Origin: Panicum virgatum
Taxonomy: Eukaryota > Streptophyta > Magnoliopsida > Poales > Poaceae
DNA: 64,000 nt
Reading direction: 5' to 3'
NCBI RefSeq assembly: GCF_016808335.1
Contig: NC_053147.1
Span: 17,904,913-17,968,912 of the forward strand
Below are positions 31,371 through 44,000 of this stretch, piece after piece. The translations under genes were made by a program, and so were the position numbers. Below the pieces are notes generated by a model. That model saw only the letters and a list, made by a program, of their open reading frames with translations. It searched no databases and was not told the origin of the DNA. Within the stretch, counting starts at the first letter, position 1; each line of letters begins with the position of its first letter.

Positions 31371-32320
31371 TTAATAGAGGAAACAAATATTCCCTACGTC
31401 AGGAAACACACAGGCCAGGCCGCTTGAGAATGAATCGACAGCGAAAGCAGAGGAGATTTGCAGGGCCAAGGCTAATAGGGCGTCCACTAAAGGAAAGTTC
31501 AGTTTAAGTGAAGCTAGTTGGAAGCTTGAATTGGCCGTTAAGGTCACAGTTGTTTCAACATTATCGATTGATTCAGAAGAGAGCTGGACACTGGATTCGA
31601 TTGCTAGGTTAATTGAAATTTCAGCTTGGCCGACAGATGGATGATGCCATTGTTGTCTTGCAATGAGTTGCTGTTGGAGGTTGCTTACTGAACCTGAAAG
31701 TAGCAGTGCCCTGTCCACAGACTGGATGTGAGAAGGAATGGGAGGTAGCTGATGGATCTGATTGGAGAACGCGTAGTAGAACTGCAGCGAGCCCTGCGGC
31801 GGCGGGTACGCGTACACGGGCATCGGCGGATAGCCATACCCATACGCGTACTGCGACTGCGCCTGCGGCTCCATCAACTGCTCAGGGATGCCGCGGGGAG
31901 GCGAGGCGGGCGGCGACGCCGGCTCGGATCCGGACGACGCGGCAAACTGGAGGTGCGAGGGACGGCCGCGCGGAGCCGGCTCCGGCGCGTCGAGGGAGCG
32001 CGGCAGCCTGGTGGTCGCGCCGCCCTTGCGCTTGGAGGGCAGCGCCTCCGCCTGCTGCAAGCGGAGGAGGCGGTGCAGCGGCGCCGCGACCGACTCGACG
32101 GGGTCCGCGAGCGCCGCGTGGGACTCCGCGAGCGCGTGCCGGTGGCGCCGACGCCGGCCTGGATCGCCTCGGCGTCGTAGGGGTGCTGCGCCAGCTGTAG
32201 CTGCGCGTACGCCGCCCCCGGACCTCCCGCCGGCGCCCGGAGGCAGCACGGCGGCGACCCGAACCGGCCATGGAAGCCGCCGCAGGAGAGAGGAGGGAGG
32301 CTATGGACCCGCGTTGCCAT
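31371..32320 (-). pseudogene. Broken gene fragment, GC-rich 5' exon-like block
   Basis: A 292-codon minus frame contains a Tyr/Gly/Pro stretch (YAYGYGYPPMPVYAYPPP) after an Arg/Ala-rich part. In another frame the sequence AAYAQLQLAQHPYDAEAIQ appears, which resembles the start of the DUF641 domain of plant GIL1/IRKI-like proteins. The two pieces are in different frames and the C-terminal third has no recognisable domain. This suggests a decayed gene or a captured fragment. The DUF641 link is weak and based on one motif. Confidence 0.35.
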
Positions 32321-33317
32321 GGGGGGGAAGGGAGTAGGGCCGCGCCGGGCATGGACGCCATCTGCGCTGCGCTCGAGCTCCGTTCCGGCCGGATCTGGAG
32401 GCTGCCGCCGGAGCTCGGGGAGACCGGGGATGGCCGCTGCGCCCCGCCCTGCTCGCCCACCGCAGCTTCTGTCACAGAACCGTCCAAATAATACCTATAA
32501 AGTGCACTAATCAACTATTTTAAGCTTAATCCTCAGTTATTGCACTCAATCAGTACACCCAGACTGTCTGCTGTAACCAGGATCGATTACACGGGAACTC
32601 TCACCAAAAAACGAGCATAGGTGATTACAATCTGTCGGGTACCACGAATTAGGGACACCCTAATCGGGATACTAAGATCATCTTGAAAAACGCGAACACA
32701 CGTTAGGCAACTGGGCCTGCCAAGGCCCACGGCCTCCTTCCAATCCGGAAGAAAGTAAAGGACTCAAAGAAACCCAGCATACGGCCCATTCGCATCCCCC
32801 TCCAACCCGCGGGGCAATCTCCGCCTCGCTCGAGGGCTCCCATCGAGACCCTCGACCGTGCCCCACATCTCCGCCTCGCTCGAGGGTAGCGAACCTACCC
32901 TCGAGTGGGCAAATCATTTCCGCCTCGCTCGAGGCCACCCTTGGCGTAAGGGACAAACGGCCCTGCCGCTCACCCACCCGTCGTACGGAGGCATTAAAAG
33001 CCAACCACTCCTCCACAGCGCCCAGGACAGACGGCGTCAGGCCGCCATTCCCCACAGTGGCTGTGACCGGGGTCCCATCCGCCAACTCCGGTCACTGTTC
33101 CGTCATCCCGAGTGTTGTGACATCACTATGAGACCTGCGACGCAGGACGAGACGCGCTCGGCACTGCTCCGGTTACTATTCTGCCAACTCTGGCCGTCCG
33201 GACTCCACCTCATCACACGTATGGCCCCGGACTCACCTCCTGCTTGGGAAGGGGGTCCGACGACGCCATGTGCCCCTCCAGGAGGGACGCTCAGCACACG
33301 CAGCCGGAGTCCCGGAC

Positions 33318-33412
33318 CTCCCCCCTCGAGGAGTCTGGGACCTCCACACAACCCTCGGACCACCCCCCTCGAGGGGTCCGGGACCTCCACGCAACTCTCG
33401 GACCTCCTTAGT
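33318..33412. repeat. Tandem units around CCCTCGAGGGGTCCGGGACC in the LTR
   Basis: Two to three units of about 45 bp carrying CCCCCTCGAGG, GTC(C/T)GGGACCTCC and ACGCAACTCTCGGACC. The same block lies in the right LTR at about 47880-47970. Confidence 0.7.
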
Positions 33413-33740
33413 GCGCACACCAGCACTTTATCCAGGGGGGTCCGGGACCGCCGCGTGCCCCGCCACCGCTGGAGCACGCAGGACCCTGACCTGCAGGGCC
33501 CACGGAACGCCACGTCTGGAGGACTGAAAATCCTACAGCGATGAACACGCCGCCTGCTGGGGTTGGCAGGACGCCGGCGCGATCTCCGCGAGGTCAAGGA
33601 CGATGCCCAGGACGACCACCACGCCCGACGCCATACCACACAGTGTACTTCACACAGTACTCGACTATTGTATCCCCGCAACTCGGGGAGAAACAACAAC
33701 CTCCGCGATCCCCTGTACATGTACCCGTCCTCCTTGTGTC

Positions 33741-33748
33741 TATAAAAG
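33741..33748 (+). promoter_or_regulatory. TATA box of the Tat LTR
   Basis: TATAAAAG, duplicated at 48309-48316 in the other LTR. Confidence 0.7.
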
Positions 33749-34100
33749 GAGGAGGCGGGCTCCCCTGGGATCGGTCGGCTCTTAGGGTTTTTTACACCTC
33801 ACGCAGAGCACGCACTTGCATCTAGCCCCAACATCGCTATTCGCCACACTCAACCCCTCTTCTAGCAGAGACTTGGGAGCCCCCCTCCCTCTCTCGCCTC
33901 GCTTGTACCCCCTACTACAAGCACTCCGGGTGCAAGATAATACAGTGCCCTCGCACAGCCCTTTGCTGGACGTACGACCCCGTGGTCGGAACCAGGATAA
34001 ACCCGTGCGTTACTGTGTTGCCTCTTGCATCAACATCTGGGACGAGGAAACACGCAGCATTTACTAGTTGGGATCCGGACCCCGGGTCAGGGCACCGACA

Positions 34101-34120
34101 GTTGGCGCGCTAGGTAGGGG
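34101..34120 (+). other. Primer-binding region of the Tat element
   Basis: GTTGGCGCGCTAGGTAGGGG directly follows the LTR; the second copy at 48670 reads GTTGGCGTGCCAGGTAGGGG. I do not assign the tRNA. Confidence 0.6.
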
Positions 34121-34166
34121 CTCGCTGCGTGACATTTTCTCTCTTGTTCCCATTTGATCTCCAGGG

Positions 34167-36620
34167 ATGGCGGGCAGATCCAACCCATACCCCATGGGCG
34201 TCTTGGATCCACTCCCAGCGGGGTACGTGATCTGGTTCAGGAGTCTCGAGTTCAGAGCAACCGGCAACGGTTACCTCATGGAGCTCCTCCCGCCTAGACG
34301 CAACCCCGTCACTCCGACTTCACCAGCCCAGCGCGACAGGCGCTCGGGCCACCGTCCGCGACAAGCACGCGCGGAGCGGCGCCGTGCGGCACGCCACAGA
34401 TCCCCCACATGGGTTGAGGCTGGCATGTCGCAACTTAGCATCGCGGCCAACGAGGCCATCGCTTCGTCATCACGTGCCTCGGCGTCGTCTGCGCCGGCAC
34501 CATCATCTGCTGCAGCACCAGTGCCTGCCATGGGGGGCTCGACCTCGCCGTCACCCTTTCCCTTCGAGATGCGCAATGCTGCCACCTATGCTTCTTCAAT
34601 CAGCACTAACTTCACCGAGTATGAGGATCTGCCGGGTCATCATCTTCTGTCGTTCCGCAACCTCATCGCATCGTCTCCCGACGAATCCTACCCCGAAACG
34701 GCGAGCTCAATCGCCGATGACATTAACTTCTTCATGAACAATTTCACGACCGAAGAGGCCGAGGATTACTCCGGGGTCCGCGACCCCGACGCATTCCGCT
34801 CGTTCCAGCTCGCGATGGCTTATTGCCTCACCTGCTTTGAGGACTCCAGTGAGGGGGAGTACAACCCCACTCGGGAGTGCTTCATGGCTGACCTCGCGGA
34901 CGAGCAAAACGACAATGCCCTGGGCGACGACGGGGATGGCGGGCCGGACGCACAGGCGAACCAACCAGTGGTGCCGCCTGCGGCCCCTTCTTCTTCGTCA
35001 AGCTCGGCGGCGTGGCAAGCCCAGCTGGCACAGCTCAAAGAGCTTCAAGCCAAGCTCGATGAGTAACGCCGGCAGACACAGGAGCTGCGCACCGCACTCG
35101 AGCAGCAGCGCGCCGCGTGTGGTGCACATGCCCAAGCGGCGGCGCGCGTTGCCTGGGAGCGCATCCTGGCCGACGACAACGTCGACAAAACTCGTCGCCG
35201 CGGCCTACCTACTCCAAGCCATGCCCGAGCCATCGACGCCTTCGGGCCGCAACTTGCGCCGCGAGGCACAGGTGCTCATCGAGCAAGCCACTGTGCAGCA
35301 GGCCGAGAGCTCTGCGTCTCGCATGCGCTCGACCATACCGAAGCCTGCCGGAGGAACTGCACACCAGGACCACGAGGCTTCTGTGCACACTCCACCAGCA
35401 GGGAAGGGAAAGGCAGCCGTAGCGCCCGGTGCGAAGGCACCCTCGGTGCACGACCGCATCAGAAAGACTCCCGTAAAGGATCGACTCCATGACACGCGCG
35501 GGCACGTCGACGATGTAGGGCGACGCTCGCTACATCGTCGGCGGCAGGAAATACACCCCTCGACGGGGTGGATGTTTCGACCCCGAGCATGACAGGGGCG
35601 AGTCACCGGAGCCTCCGGGCACCCGGGTGTTCAGCCGGGAGATTCGTACCGCTTCTTTTCCCCCGCGCTTTCGACAGCCCACTACCCTCGTCAAGTACTC
35701 GGGCGAGACCAATCCTGCAGTCTGGCTCAGCGACTACCGTCTAGCGTGCCAGCTAGGCGGTGCGACGGAAGACGCGGTTATCATCCGCAACCTTCCCCTT
35801 CATCTTGCTGATGCCACACGAACGTGGCTCGAGCACTTGCCCGCGGACCAGATCCACAACTAGGCCGACTTGGTCCAGATCTTCGTGGGCAACTTCCAGG
35901 GCACATACGTGCGCCCCTGGGAACTCCTGGGACCTCAAAGGGTGTCGTCAGAAGCCCAACGAGTCCCTGCACGACTATGTGCAGCGCTTCTCCAAGCAAT
36001 GCACCGAGCTCTCCAGCGTCACCCACGTCGAGGTAATCAACGCTTTCCTCGAGGGTACGACGTGCAGGAACCTGGTGCATGAGCTCGCGAGAAGCCGACC
36101 CGCGAACACCAATGAGTTGTTCGATGCCACCACCAACTATGCCACCGGCGAGGAGGCTGTTGGTGCCATTTTCGACGATAAGCCGAACAAGCGCAAGGAC
36201 GATGCGCCCGCGGAGGGCAGCAACGTCAAGCCCAACGCCCCCGCCAAGAAACAGAAGCGGGGGAGGAAGGGAAAGAAGCCGGTCCCACCGAACCAGCACG
36301 GATCGGGGCAGGCAGAGGACTCCGAGGAGGCCTTCACTGCCGCCCCCGACCGCAAAGGACCTCGAGGCCCCCCTCGAGGCGGTGGTGGCCTGTTCGACGA
36401 CATGCTTAAGAAGCCGTGTCCTTACCACAAGGGCTCGATCAACCACACCCTCGAGCAGTGCGAAATGCTCAAGAAATACTACAACCGTGCCGCGCATCGC
36501 GACGAGGATAGGAAAAAGGATGCTGGCGACAAAGGTGGAGATGACGAGTTCCCCCCGAACGCCTTTTTTCATCTTTGGAGGACCAACGACGAACATGACC
36601 TCCCGGCAGCGCAAGCGTGA
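34167..36620 (+). pseudogene. gag: Tat element gag, with frameshifts and stops
   Basis: Starts at ATG 34167 (MAGRSNPYPMG). The first 299 codons are open to TAA at 35064-35066. Reading then moves to other frames near 35190, 35520 and 35930. TAG at 35861-35863 lies inside the capsid-like part (LVKYSGETNPAVWLSDYRLA, TWLEHLPADQI). The last open piece has a Lys/Arg-rich linker and a CPYHKGSINHTLEQC zinc-knuckle-like motif, as in Tat gags. The first 440 codons or so are low-complexity Ser/Ala-rich. At least three frameshifts are needed to follow the protein. Confidence 0.85.
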
Positions 36621-37248
36621 GCGCCGGGAAGTCTTCTCCGTCACCAAGGCCATGCCATCCTACCTCAATTGGTCGAAGGATACCATTTCCTTTGGCCGCG
36701 AGGACCACCCCGACTACGTCTCGCACCCGGGACGGTATCCGCTCGTTGTCGACCCCATCATCGGCAACACCCTCTTCTCCAAGGTGCTCATGGACGGAGG
36801 CAGCAGCCTAAACATCATGTACGCCCACACCTTGGAGCTCATGGGGATTGGACTGAACAAGATTCGTCCCAGCAAGTCGTCATTTCATGGCGTTGCGCTG
36901 GGGAAGCGCGTCCAACCCCTCGGCCAGATCGATCTGCCTGTCTGCTTCGGCACGACAGCTAACTTCCGCAAGGAAGTACTCACCTTTGAGGTGGTGGGGT
37001 TTCGGGGATCCTATCATGCCATTCTTGGTCGTCCCTGCTACGCCAAGTTCATGGCCATCCCCAACTACACCTACCTCAAGCTGAAGATGCCGGGTCCGAA
37101 GGGCGTCATCACCGTCGGCTCTTCGTTCGAGCATGCCTACGAGTGCCACGTCGAGTACGTTGAGCACGCGGAGGCTCAAGCGGAGGACGAGGCCGTCGCA
37201 GCCACCCTCGATAAAATGGCAAGTGAGGCCTTGGACTCCACGCAATGA
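36600..37248 (+). pseudogene. pol: Tat element protease region
   Basis: A gypsy-type aspartic protease in the frame that leads into reverse transcriptase: KVLMDGGSSLNIMY carries the active-site triplet as D-G-G rather than the usual D-T/S-G, and ILGRPCYAKF is the flap-to-C-terminal motif. D-G-G is seen in many Tat elements, so it need not be a defect. Ends at TGA 37246-37248. Confidence 0.85.
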
Positions 37249-38574
37249 CACGCCTGGAGCTTCAAACCCGCCGAGGGTATCAAGAAGGTGCCCCTCGACC
37301 CGAGCCACCCTGATGACAAGGCGTTGCAAATCAGCGCCACCCTCGACAGCAAATAGGAAGTGATGCTCGTCGACTTTCTCCGCGCCAACGCAGACATTTT
37401 CGCGTGGAGCCCCTAGGACATGCCTGGCATACCGAGGGAGGTCGCCGACCACTCCCTTGATATCCGACCCAACTCCAAACCGGTGAAGCAGCGCCTGCGA
37501 CGCTTCGACGAGCTCAAGCGCCGGGTGATTGGCGAGGAGTTTCAGAAACTTCCGGCGGTCGGGTTCATCAAGGAGATGAAAGAGTCCGACTAGCTCGCGA
37601 CTTCTTTTATCACACCTTTCGGCATGTACTGCTACACCACGATGCCCTTTGGCCTCAGAAACGCTGGAGCTACATATCAGCGGTGTATGCTCCACGTTTT
37701 CGGAGACCATCTCGGGCGGAATATAGAGGCATATGTCGATGATATCATTGTAAAATCCAGGAAGGCGGACTACCTGGTTGCCGATCTCAAGAACGCATTC
37801 GATTACCTACGGGCCAAAGGGGTAAAACTCAACCTCGAGAAGTGCGTGTTCGGGGTGCCTCGAGGCATGCTCTTGGGCTTCATTGTCTCCCAGCGGGGCA
37901 TCGAACCCAACCCTGACAAAGTCTCGGCCGTCACTCAGATGGGATCGATCTGAGACCTAAAGGGGGTACAGAGGGTCATGGGATGCCTAGCGTCCCTTAG
38001 CCGGTTAATCTTGCGTCTCGGAAAGAAAGGCTTACCCCTGTATCGACTCTTGAGGAAAACCGAGCGCTTCACGTGGACCCCCGAAGCCCAAGAAGCCCTC
38101 AACAGGCTGAAGGCATCGCTCACTCACACCCCCATTCTCACACCACCCACGAACGGCGAGCTCCTCTTTCTGTACATATCTGCGACCACCCAAGTGGTCA
38201 GCGCGGTGGTCGTTGTCGAAAGACAAGAGGAGGGCCATGCCCTGTCCGTCCAACGGTCGGTGTACTACATCAACGAGGTGTTGTCTGAAATTAAGACACA
38301 CTATCCGCAGATTCAGAAGCTGCTCTACGCAGTGGTTTTGGGTCAACGCAAGCTGTGCCACTACTTTGAGGCCCATCCCGTCACCGTGGCCTCGTCTTTC
38401 CCTTTGGGAGAGATAGTCCGCAACCGGGAAGCTGAGGGTAGAATTACCAAATGGTCTGTGGAGCTGATGGGAGAAACTCTCACCTACGCCCCCCGCAAAG
38501 CGATCAAGTCCCAAATTTTGGCTGACTTCGTGGCTGAGTGGACGGACACTCAGCTACCCCCACCGCAAATCTAG
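37249..38574 (+). pseudogene. pol: Tat element reverse transcriptase and first RNase H, with internal deletion
   Basis: One frame broken by stops at 37354, 37414, 37591, 37951 and 38572. MPFGLRNAGATYQR and the catalytic YVDDIIVKS (about 37732) identify reverse transcriptase. The fingers and the first catalytic motif are missing: FIKE at about 37563 is followed directly by MKESD and then SFITPFGMYCY. Some 70-80 residues are therefore lost. RNase H follows (TWTPEAQEALNRLK ... ITKWSVELM). The stops fit C-to-T changes at Gln or Arg codons. Confidence 0.9.
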
Positions 38575-38960
38575 GCCAAATGCTGGACTATGTACTTCGA
38601 CGGGTCGGTGATGAAAACCGGCGCCGGTGCCGGCCTCCTCTTCATCTCACCCCTCGGAGAACACATGCGGTACGTGATACGCTTGCACTTCCCTGCGTCT
38701 AACAATATGGCGGAGTACGAGACCCTCCTCAGTGGTCTCCGCATCGCCATCGAGCTCAGCGTCAAACGCCTCGACGTGCGCGGTGACTCTCAACTAGTCA
38801 TCGACCAAGTAATGAAGGAGTCTAGCTGCCACGACCCAAAGATGGAGGCATACTGCAATGCAGTGCGCCGCCTCGAAGACAAGTTCGATGGCCTAGAACT
38901 CAATCATGTCCCACGCAAGTACAATGAGGATGCCGACGAACTAGCAAGATTGCGTCAGGG
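38575..38960 (+). pseudogene. pol: Second (plant-type) RNase H domain
   Basis: WTMYFDGSVMKTGAGAGLLF, NNMAEYETLLSGLR and VRGDSQLVIDQV are the D-E-D blocks of the additional RNase H domain found only in the Tat lineage. The frame is open from 38575 to about 38960, where it shifts into integrase. Confidence 0.88.
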
Positions 38961-40403
38961 CGGACCACCGTCCCCCCGAACATCTTCGATCGTGACATCA
39001 CCAAGCCCTCAGTCGAATTCAAGGATCCGACGAAGCCAGGCCCCTCGTCCACCGGGCCCTCCGGTGGGAACCCCCCGGCGGACGAGGTCGGGCCCATGGA
39101 CATTGACTTTGAGACCTCCTCTATGGATGAGGCCGAAGCAATGGAAATCGACGAGGCTCCCACTTCGCAAGATTGGCGCGTCCAGTATCTTGACTGGATG
39201 ATTCGAGAGGTCCTACCCTCGAACCGCGCTCAGGCGCGGTGCCTCGCTAGGCGGGCCAAGTCCTTCATCCTAATCGACAACGAGCTATACAAACGCAGTC
39301 CTTCGGGCGTCTTGCAGCGATGCATCCCTATCCCCGAGGGCAAGGAGCTGATCCGCGATATCCACGCTGGCACCTGCGGTCATCACGCCGCGCCGCGAAC
39401 CCTCGTGGGTAACGCGTTTCGGCAGGGCTTTTACTGGCCCACCGCGGTCGCCGACGCCACCGACGTCGTGCGGACCTGCGAAGGTTGCCAGTTCTACGCT
39501 CGAAAAACACATCTCCTGGCCCATGCTCTGCAGACCATCCCCATCACATGGTCGTTTGCCGTGTGGGGACTGGACCTCGTCGGTCCGCTGTAGAAGGCGC
39601 CCCGGGGCTTCACCCACTTGCTGGTGGCAGTCGACAAATTCTCCAAGTGGATCAAGGCTCGACCCATCGGCAAGATCAAATCCGAGCAAGCGGTTCTATT
39701 CTTCACCGACATCGTCTTAAGGTTTGGGGTCCCGAACTCGATCATCACCGACAACGGCACCAAGTTCACAAGCAAGAAGTTCTTGGCGTTCTGTGACAGT
39801 TTTCACATACGCGTGGACTGGTCGGCTGTGGCACACCCACAGACGAACGGGCAAGTGGAGCGTGCCAATGGCATGATCCTCCAGGGACTGAAGCCAAGAA
39901 TCTTCAACAAGTTGAACAGATTTGGCCGGAGGTGGCTCACGGAGCTACCCTCGGTCATTTGGAGTCTGAGGACGACCCCAAGCAGAGCCACGGGCTTTAC
40001 CCCGTTCTTCCTCGTCGATGGCGCCGAGGCCATACTCCCCACGGACTTGGAGTATGGGTCGCCAAGGCTCAAGGCATACCAAGAGCATCAAAACCAGCGA
40101 GCCCGCGAGGACTCGCTGGATCAAATGGACAAGGCTCGAGACGTAGCGCTCCTAGACTCTGCGCGCTACCAGCAGTCTTTACGAAGGTATCAGGCGCAGA
40201 GAGTCCAGCGCCGAGACCTCGACAAAGGGGACTTGGTACTGAGGCTTCGACAGGACAACAGGGGGCCGCCACAAGCTCTCCTGCCATGGGAAGGACCGTA
40301 CATAATCGCCGAGGTGCTCAAACCCGTCATGTACAAGCTGCCGAATGAAAATGGCGAAGTCCTCACCAACGCTTGGAACATAAAACAGCTACGTCGCTTC
40401 TAA
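38961..40403 (+). pseudogene. pol: Tat element integrase
   Basis: An N-terminal zinc-binding region (HAGTCGHHAAPRTL ... RTCEGCQFYA) is followed by the catalytic D-D-E core: LDLVGPL, ITDNGTKF and PQTNGQVERANG. A C-terminal domain with GDLVLR and WEGPYII follows, and the frame ends at TAA 40401-40403. TAG at 39591-39593 interrupts the core. The rest of the frame from 39096 is open. No chromodomain follows, as expected for Tat. Confidence 0.9.
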
Positions 40404-41002
40404 CCTTAGAATTCCAAGCTATTTGTACATCATTTGTACTCGCATTCTCGATTTCCCGAAATAATAAAGAAGTACGCTTTACTTGTTTATTTTTGGGAAC
40501 CTTCCGGACCCTTGAAGGCTCGGATGCGCACGAACACTGAGGTACGCCTGGCTTTGCCCTCGGCAAAGCCAAGCCTCCCTCGGGGGCTATTACGGGGGGA
40601 ACCCCCAAACGTCCCCAAAAATCGCCAATGTTTTTTTCGAAAAACTTCCGTCTCGCCTCTAAGCTTCTCGTACACTTGGAAAAAACGGACGCGAGGCGTA
40701 AGCAACTACGGTACGGGGGTCGGCTGAGTCGTGGGGCCGCCTACGCCTCCGGGATACGGCACACCCCTCACCACCCAACACCTACGTTGCTTATGAACGC
40801 GAAATTCCTCATAGAAATTTATCTAAGTCACGTACGAGAACACGGAAGTGGAGTAAAGAAAACGCGGGCTCGAACGCACAAGGCCTCGATGGGCCACACA
40901 GTCGATTTAACAAAAACAAATTTCTTATATTCATAGACACGATTACAAAGTGTAATTACAACGAACACTAATCTATTACATGGGCTTCGAGGCCCAGACT
41001 TC
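40404..41002. other. Spacer between pol and the 3' end of the antisense gene
   Basis: No coding frame. Convergent region where sense pol and antisense gene transcripts would both end. Confidence 0.6.
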
Positions 41003-44000
41003 CTACAGGCTACCATCCCCCCCTTGCGGGTCTTCAGCGGCGTCGAATTCGGCTATGGGAAGGATGTCAGCTTCGAGCTTCCGGCGAGGACTGTGGCGAA
41101 CTCCTCCGCGGCTGCGTCGGCGTGGTCCATAATGGCCAACGCGGCGTCCGCATCAGCGTCATTGGGAATGACATACCCCGACGACACCCTCTGGAGATCC
41201 ATGAGTTAGTGCGTCGAGGCCACGGCGAGGGCCCGCAGGACACTGAGGCGGAAGGTTCTCCTGGCGTGTTCGGCAATCCGACCGCTTAGCGCTCGCAGGC
41301 GGCTGATCACCGAACTGCCCGAGACGGCACCCTCCCTCTCGAGCCCTTGGCACACGCTCACGGCGGTTTGCTCCAGCTCAGCGAATTCCACCTGCGCCGC
41401 CATGAGTGCGGTGTGGACTGCTTCCTTCGCCGCGAAATCATCCGCCACCTTCTGCCTCAGCTCTGAGCAAAGGGAATCAACGTAAGTTGCGAAAAGAAAT
41501 AAACCAACAAAAACTCGAAGGTACTTACCCACGATGCTCTTCTGCGCCTCCTCCCTCTGGACTCGGGCGGCCGCTTCGAGCGAGGACAAGGAATTTTCCT
41601 TTTCCTTGAGGGCAGCCTCCACGTTCTGGATGGCCACCTCCTTCTCCTCGAAGGTTTTCCCTTTTCCTGGAGGGTCCCGGTGAGCGTGACAACGGTCACC
41701 TCCTTGTGGAGAAGCTCGGTTTCCTGTTGCTCAAGCGCTGTTCTAAGGCGCCGTAGCTCAGCGTTCTGCGCCTCGGCTTCCCGAGCCTTCTCCTCAAGCG
41801 CCGTCCGAAGACGTTGCAGCTCGGCAGTCTGCGCCTCGGCCTCCCGAGCCTTCTGCTCTGCTGCGGCCCTCTGGACGTCACGCTCACCGGTAACCCGCGC
41901 CAAATCCTCCTCTAGCGCCTGCTGACGGGCTCCCAGATCTGCCATTTTAGTGTTGGCTTCAATGTTCTTAAGCACTAGCTCGGCGTTGTGCTGCCCGAGC
42001 CAGCTCATCTGGGAGTACAGCCGAGTCATCTCGGCGCTCTTTTTGTGTGAGATTTCCCTCAGCCACTGCAAGTGGAAGGGCGTGGGTAAAAGCACGTTAA
42101 AGTCAAATCGAATCCGAGCAATTTTCAGGGGAAAGTATTTACCTTGCTGACCTGGTAATCCGTCTTCTGATGGAGCTAGAAGGCGTGGTCGAGGGCTTGC
42201 AGGATCTCACTGCCGATGTCGAGCTGCGCATTCCAGGCCTCCTCCTCCTCCTCTTGCTCGTCGCGGAGAAACTCTGAGGGGAGCTCGGATGGGATGATCG
42301 CCCAGTAATGAGGCCCCTCGGACGTTCCCGCATTGAGCACATCCGCGCTAGCCGATGCGAACTCGGCGATGTGTGCGGCGGCGCTTGACGCAGCAGCAGG
42401 GTCGATGTCCATCGAATCCCCGTATTCCTCGCTGCTATCCGGCAGCTGCACCACTGGCACCATGCTCCCCTGCGCCGTTTGCACCGGCACCGCCGTGACG
42501 ATACCCTCGTCCCGGGCCTCGGTGGGCACCGAGACGGGGGCTCCTTCTATCCCTAGCGCCTTAGCGACATCTCCTCCTCTGCAACGATCTCGACCTCAGC
42601 CTTCGGGGGCTCGGGAACGAGGGCCTCTGCCTCCGCTTGGCTGGCGAGGTACTCCTGCACGTCCCCACCAGTTTCTTCCCCGGTAGCCGGGCGGGCGGCG
42701 CTAGCCGCGTCGCCCTGACTGGCCTCAACTTCGATGTCCGGCCGGTCTCCCCCGCGGCGTCAGCCTGAGCGGCTGCTTCAGTACCGCTTTGGCCGACGTA
42801 GCCTCCATCCTCTTGTGCTCGAGCTTGCTGGGCCGCCTGGGCCCCTCGAGCCATCGCCTCCCGTAGCTTTGCGGCCTCCACCACGAGATCCACGGCAGGC
42901 AGGGGCTGCAGCGCCGTGTGCGGCGTACTGCGTACCCCGGTCTTGAGGGCCTTCGTTGGGGCGAGCGGGACCGCATCCCTGGCAATGGCCCCGGGGCTGG
43001 AAATCGGGGAACAAAAGTTAAGGACAACAGGATCGGAAAATCGATCATGCAGACAACAGGAATGAAATCCAAGTCCACTTACCCGGATCGAGCGCTCATA
43101 CTCCGTTTGCCCGTACCGCTTCTTCGGGCCCGCGGCACCCCGCCGCCCCTCGAAGACTGTCCCGAGGTCGCCGCCCTCGGGTCGGCCTGGAACCTCGGGG
43201 CTGTCAGCACGGGCGTCTCCTCACCTGCCGTCGGATGGGGCAACTCCCGCTCCGCACCCTCGAGGGACGGATCCACCAATGAGTCCGCCGCGGTCCTTGT
43301 TTCTCCCGGCGCTGCCGGCGCCCCCTCGTCGACATCCCATTGATAGGTTGGTGGGGAACTCGCACCCGCCGCCGCCCCGTCGTCCCCCAGAAGGTGGCCC
43401 TCGACATCCGGGGTGTCCTCCTCCTCATCCGTGGACTCGGGTGTGGTGGGCCTCGGCTTCCCCTCCGCGCGTGCAATCTTGCATGCCTTGTCGTGTTTCT
43501 CCTTCCTCTTCCTTTTCCTCTCGGCCTTCGCATCCGTCGCATCCTTCTGCCTCTTCACTGCCTCTACGTATAGGCAGTTGATTTGGCGTTCTTCCGGGAC
43601 CGGAGGCCTCTAGGGGTGGCACTTCAACCCCTGCAAAACACAATCGAGTCAAAGTCAGGGGCGGGGAAAGGGGCCGCACAAGACACACAACCGAGACTCA
43701 CCAGAGAAATGTACCCCGGCTCAGGGCGCATCTTGATCCTCCAGAGATCCTCGGGGTCATTGGGGAACTCCGCCACCGCGTACCTCGCCCTCCGGGCGGC
43801 GGTGTTGTGGGGGAGCAGTTCGACCGCCGTCCTCGAGCCCGAAGCCTGGGTCCCGGGGGTGAGCTTGAAGATCGGCAGGGCCCTCTCCATGAGAGGGATC
43901 ACCCTCTGCCGATGAAAGTTTGCGATGACGGCCGCTGCTGTTAACCCCTTCTTCGCCAGGTGCGCCAGCGCGTCGGTGAGGACTCCGAGCCTGGCTTGGT

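Larger units (their letters stand above)
32633..34100 (+). repeat. 5' LTR of the Tat element
   Basis: TGTCGGGTACC ... GGCACCGACA, 1,468 bp. It matches 47243-48669 throughout. The main difference is about 40 bp present here near 33003-33045 and absent there. A TATA box TATAAAAG is at 33741-33748. Confidence 0.93.

Noticed and set aside
34384..35592. Alternative long frames over the Tat gag
   Set aside because: Shadows of the gag frame in GC-rich DNA, except for the parts used to follow gag after frameshifts.
43079..43688. Plus-strand frames opposite the antisense gene
   Set aside because: They lack domains, while the minus strand keeps splice sites and continuous protein sense.
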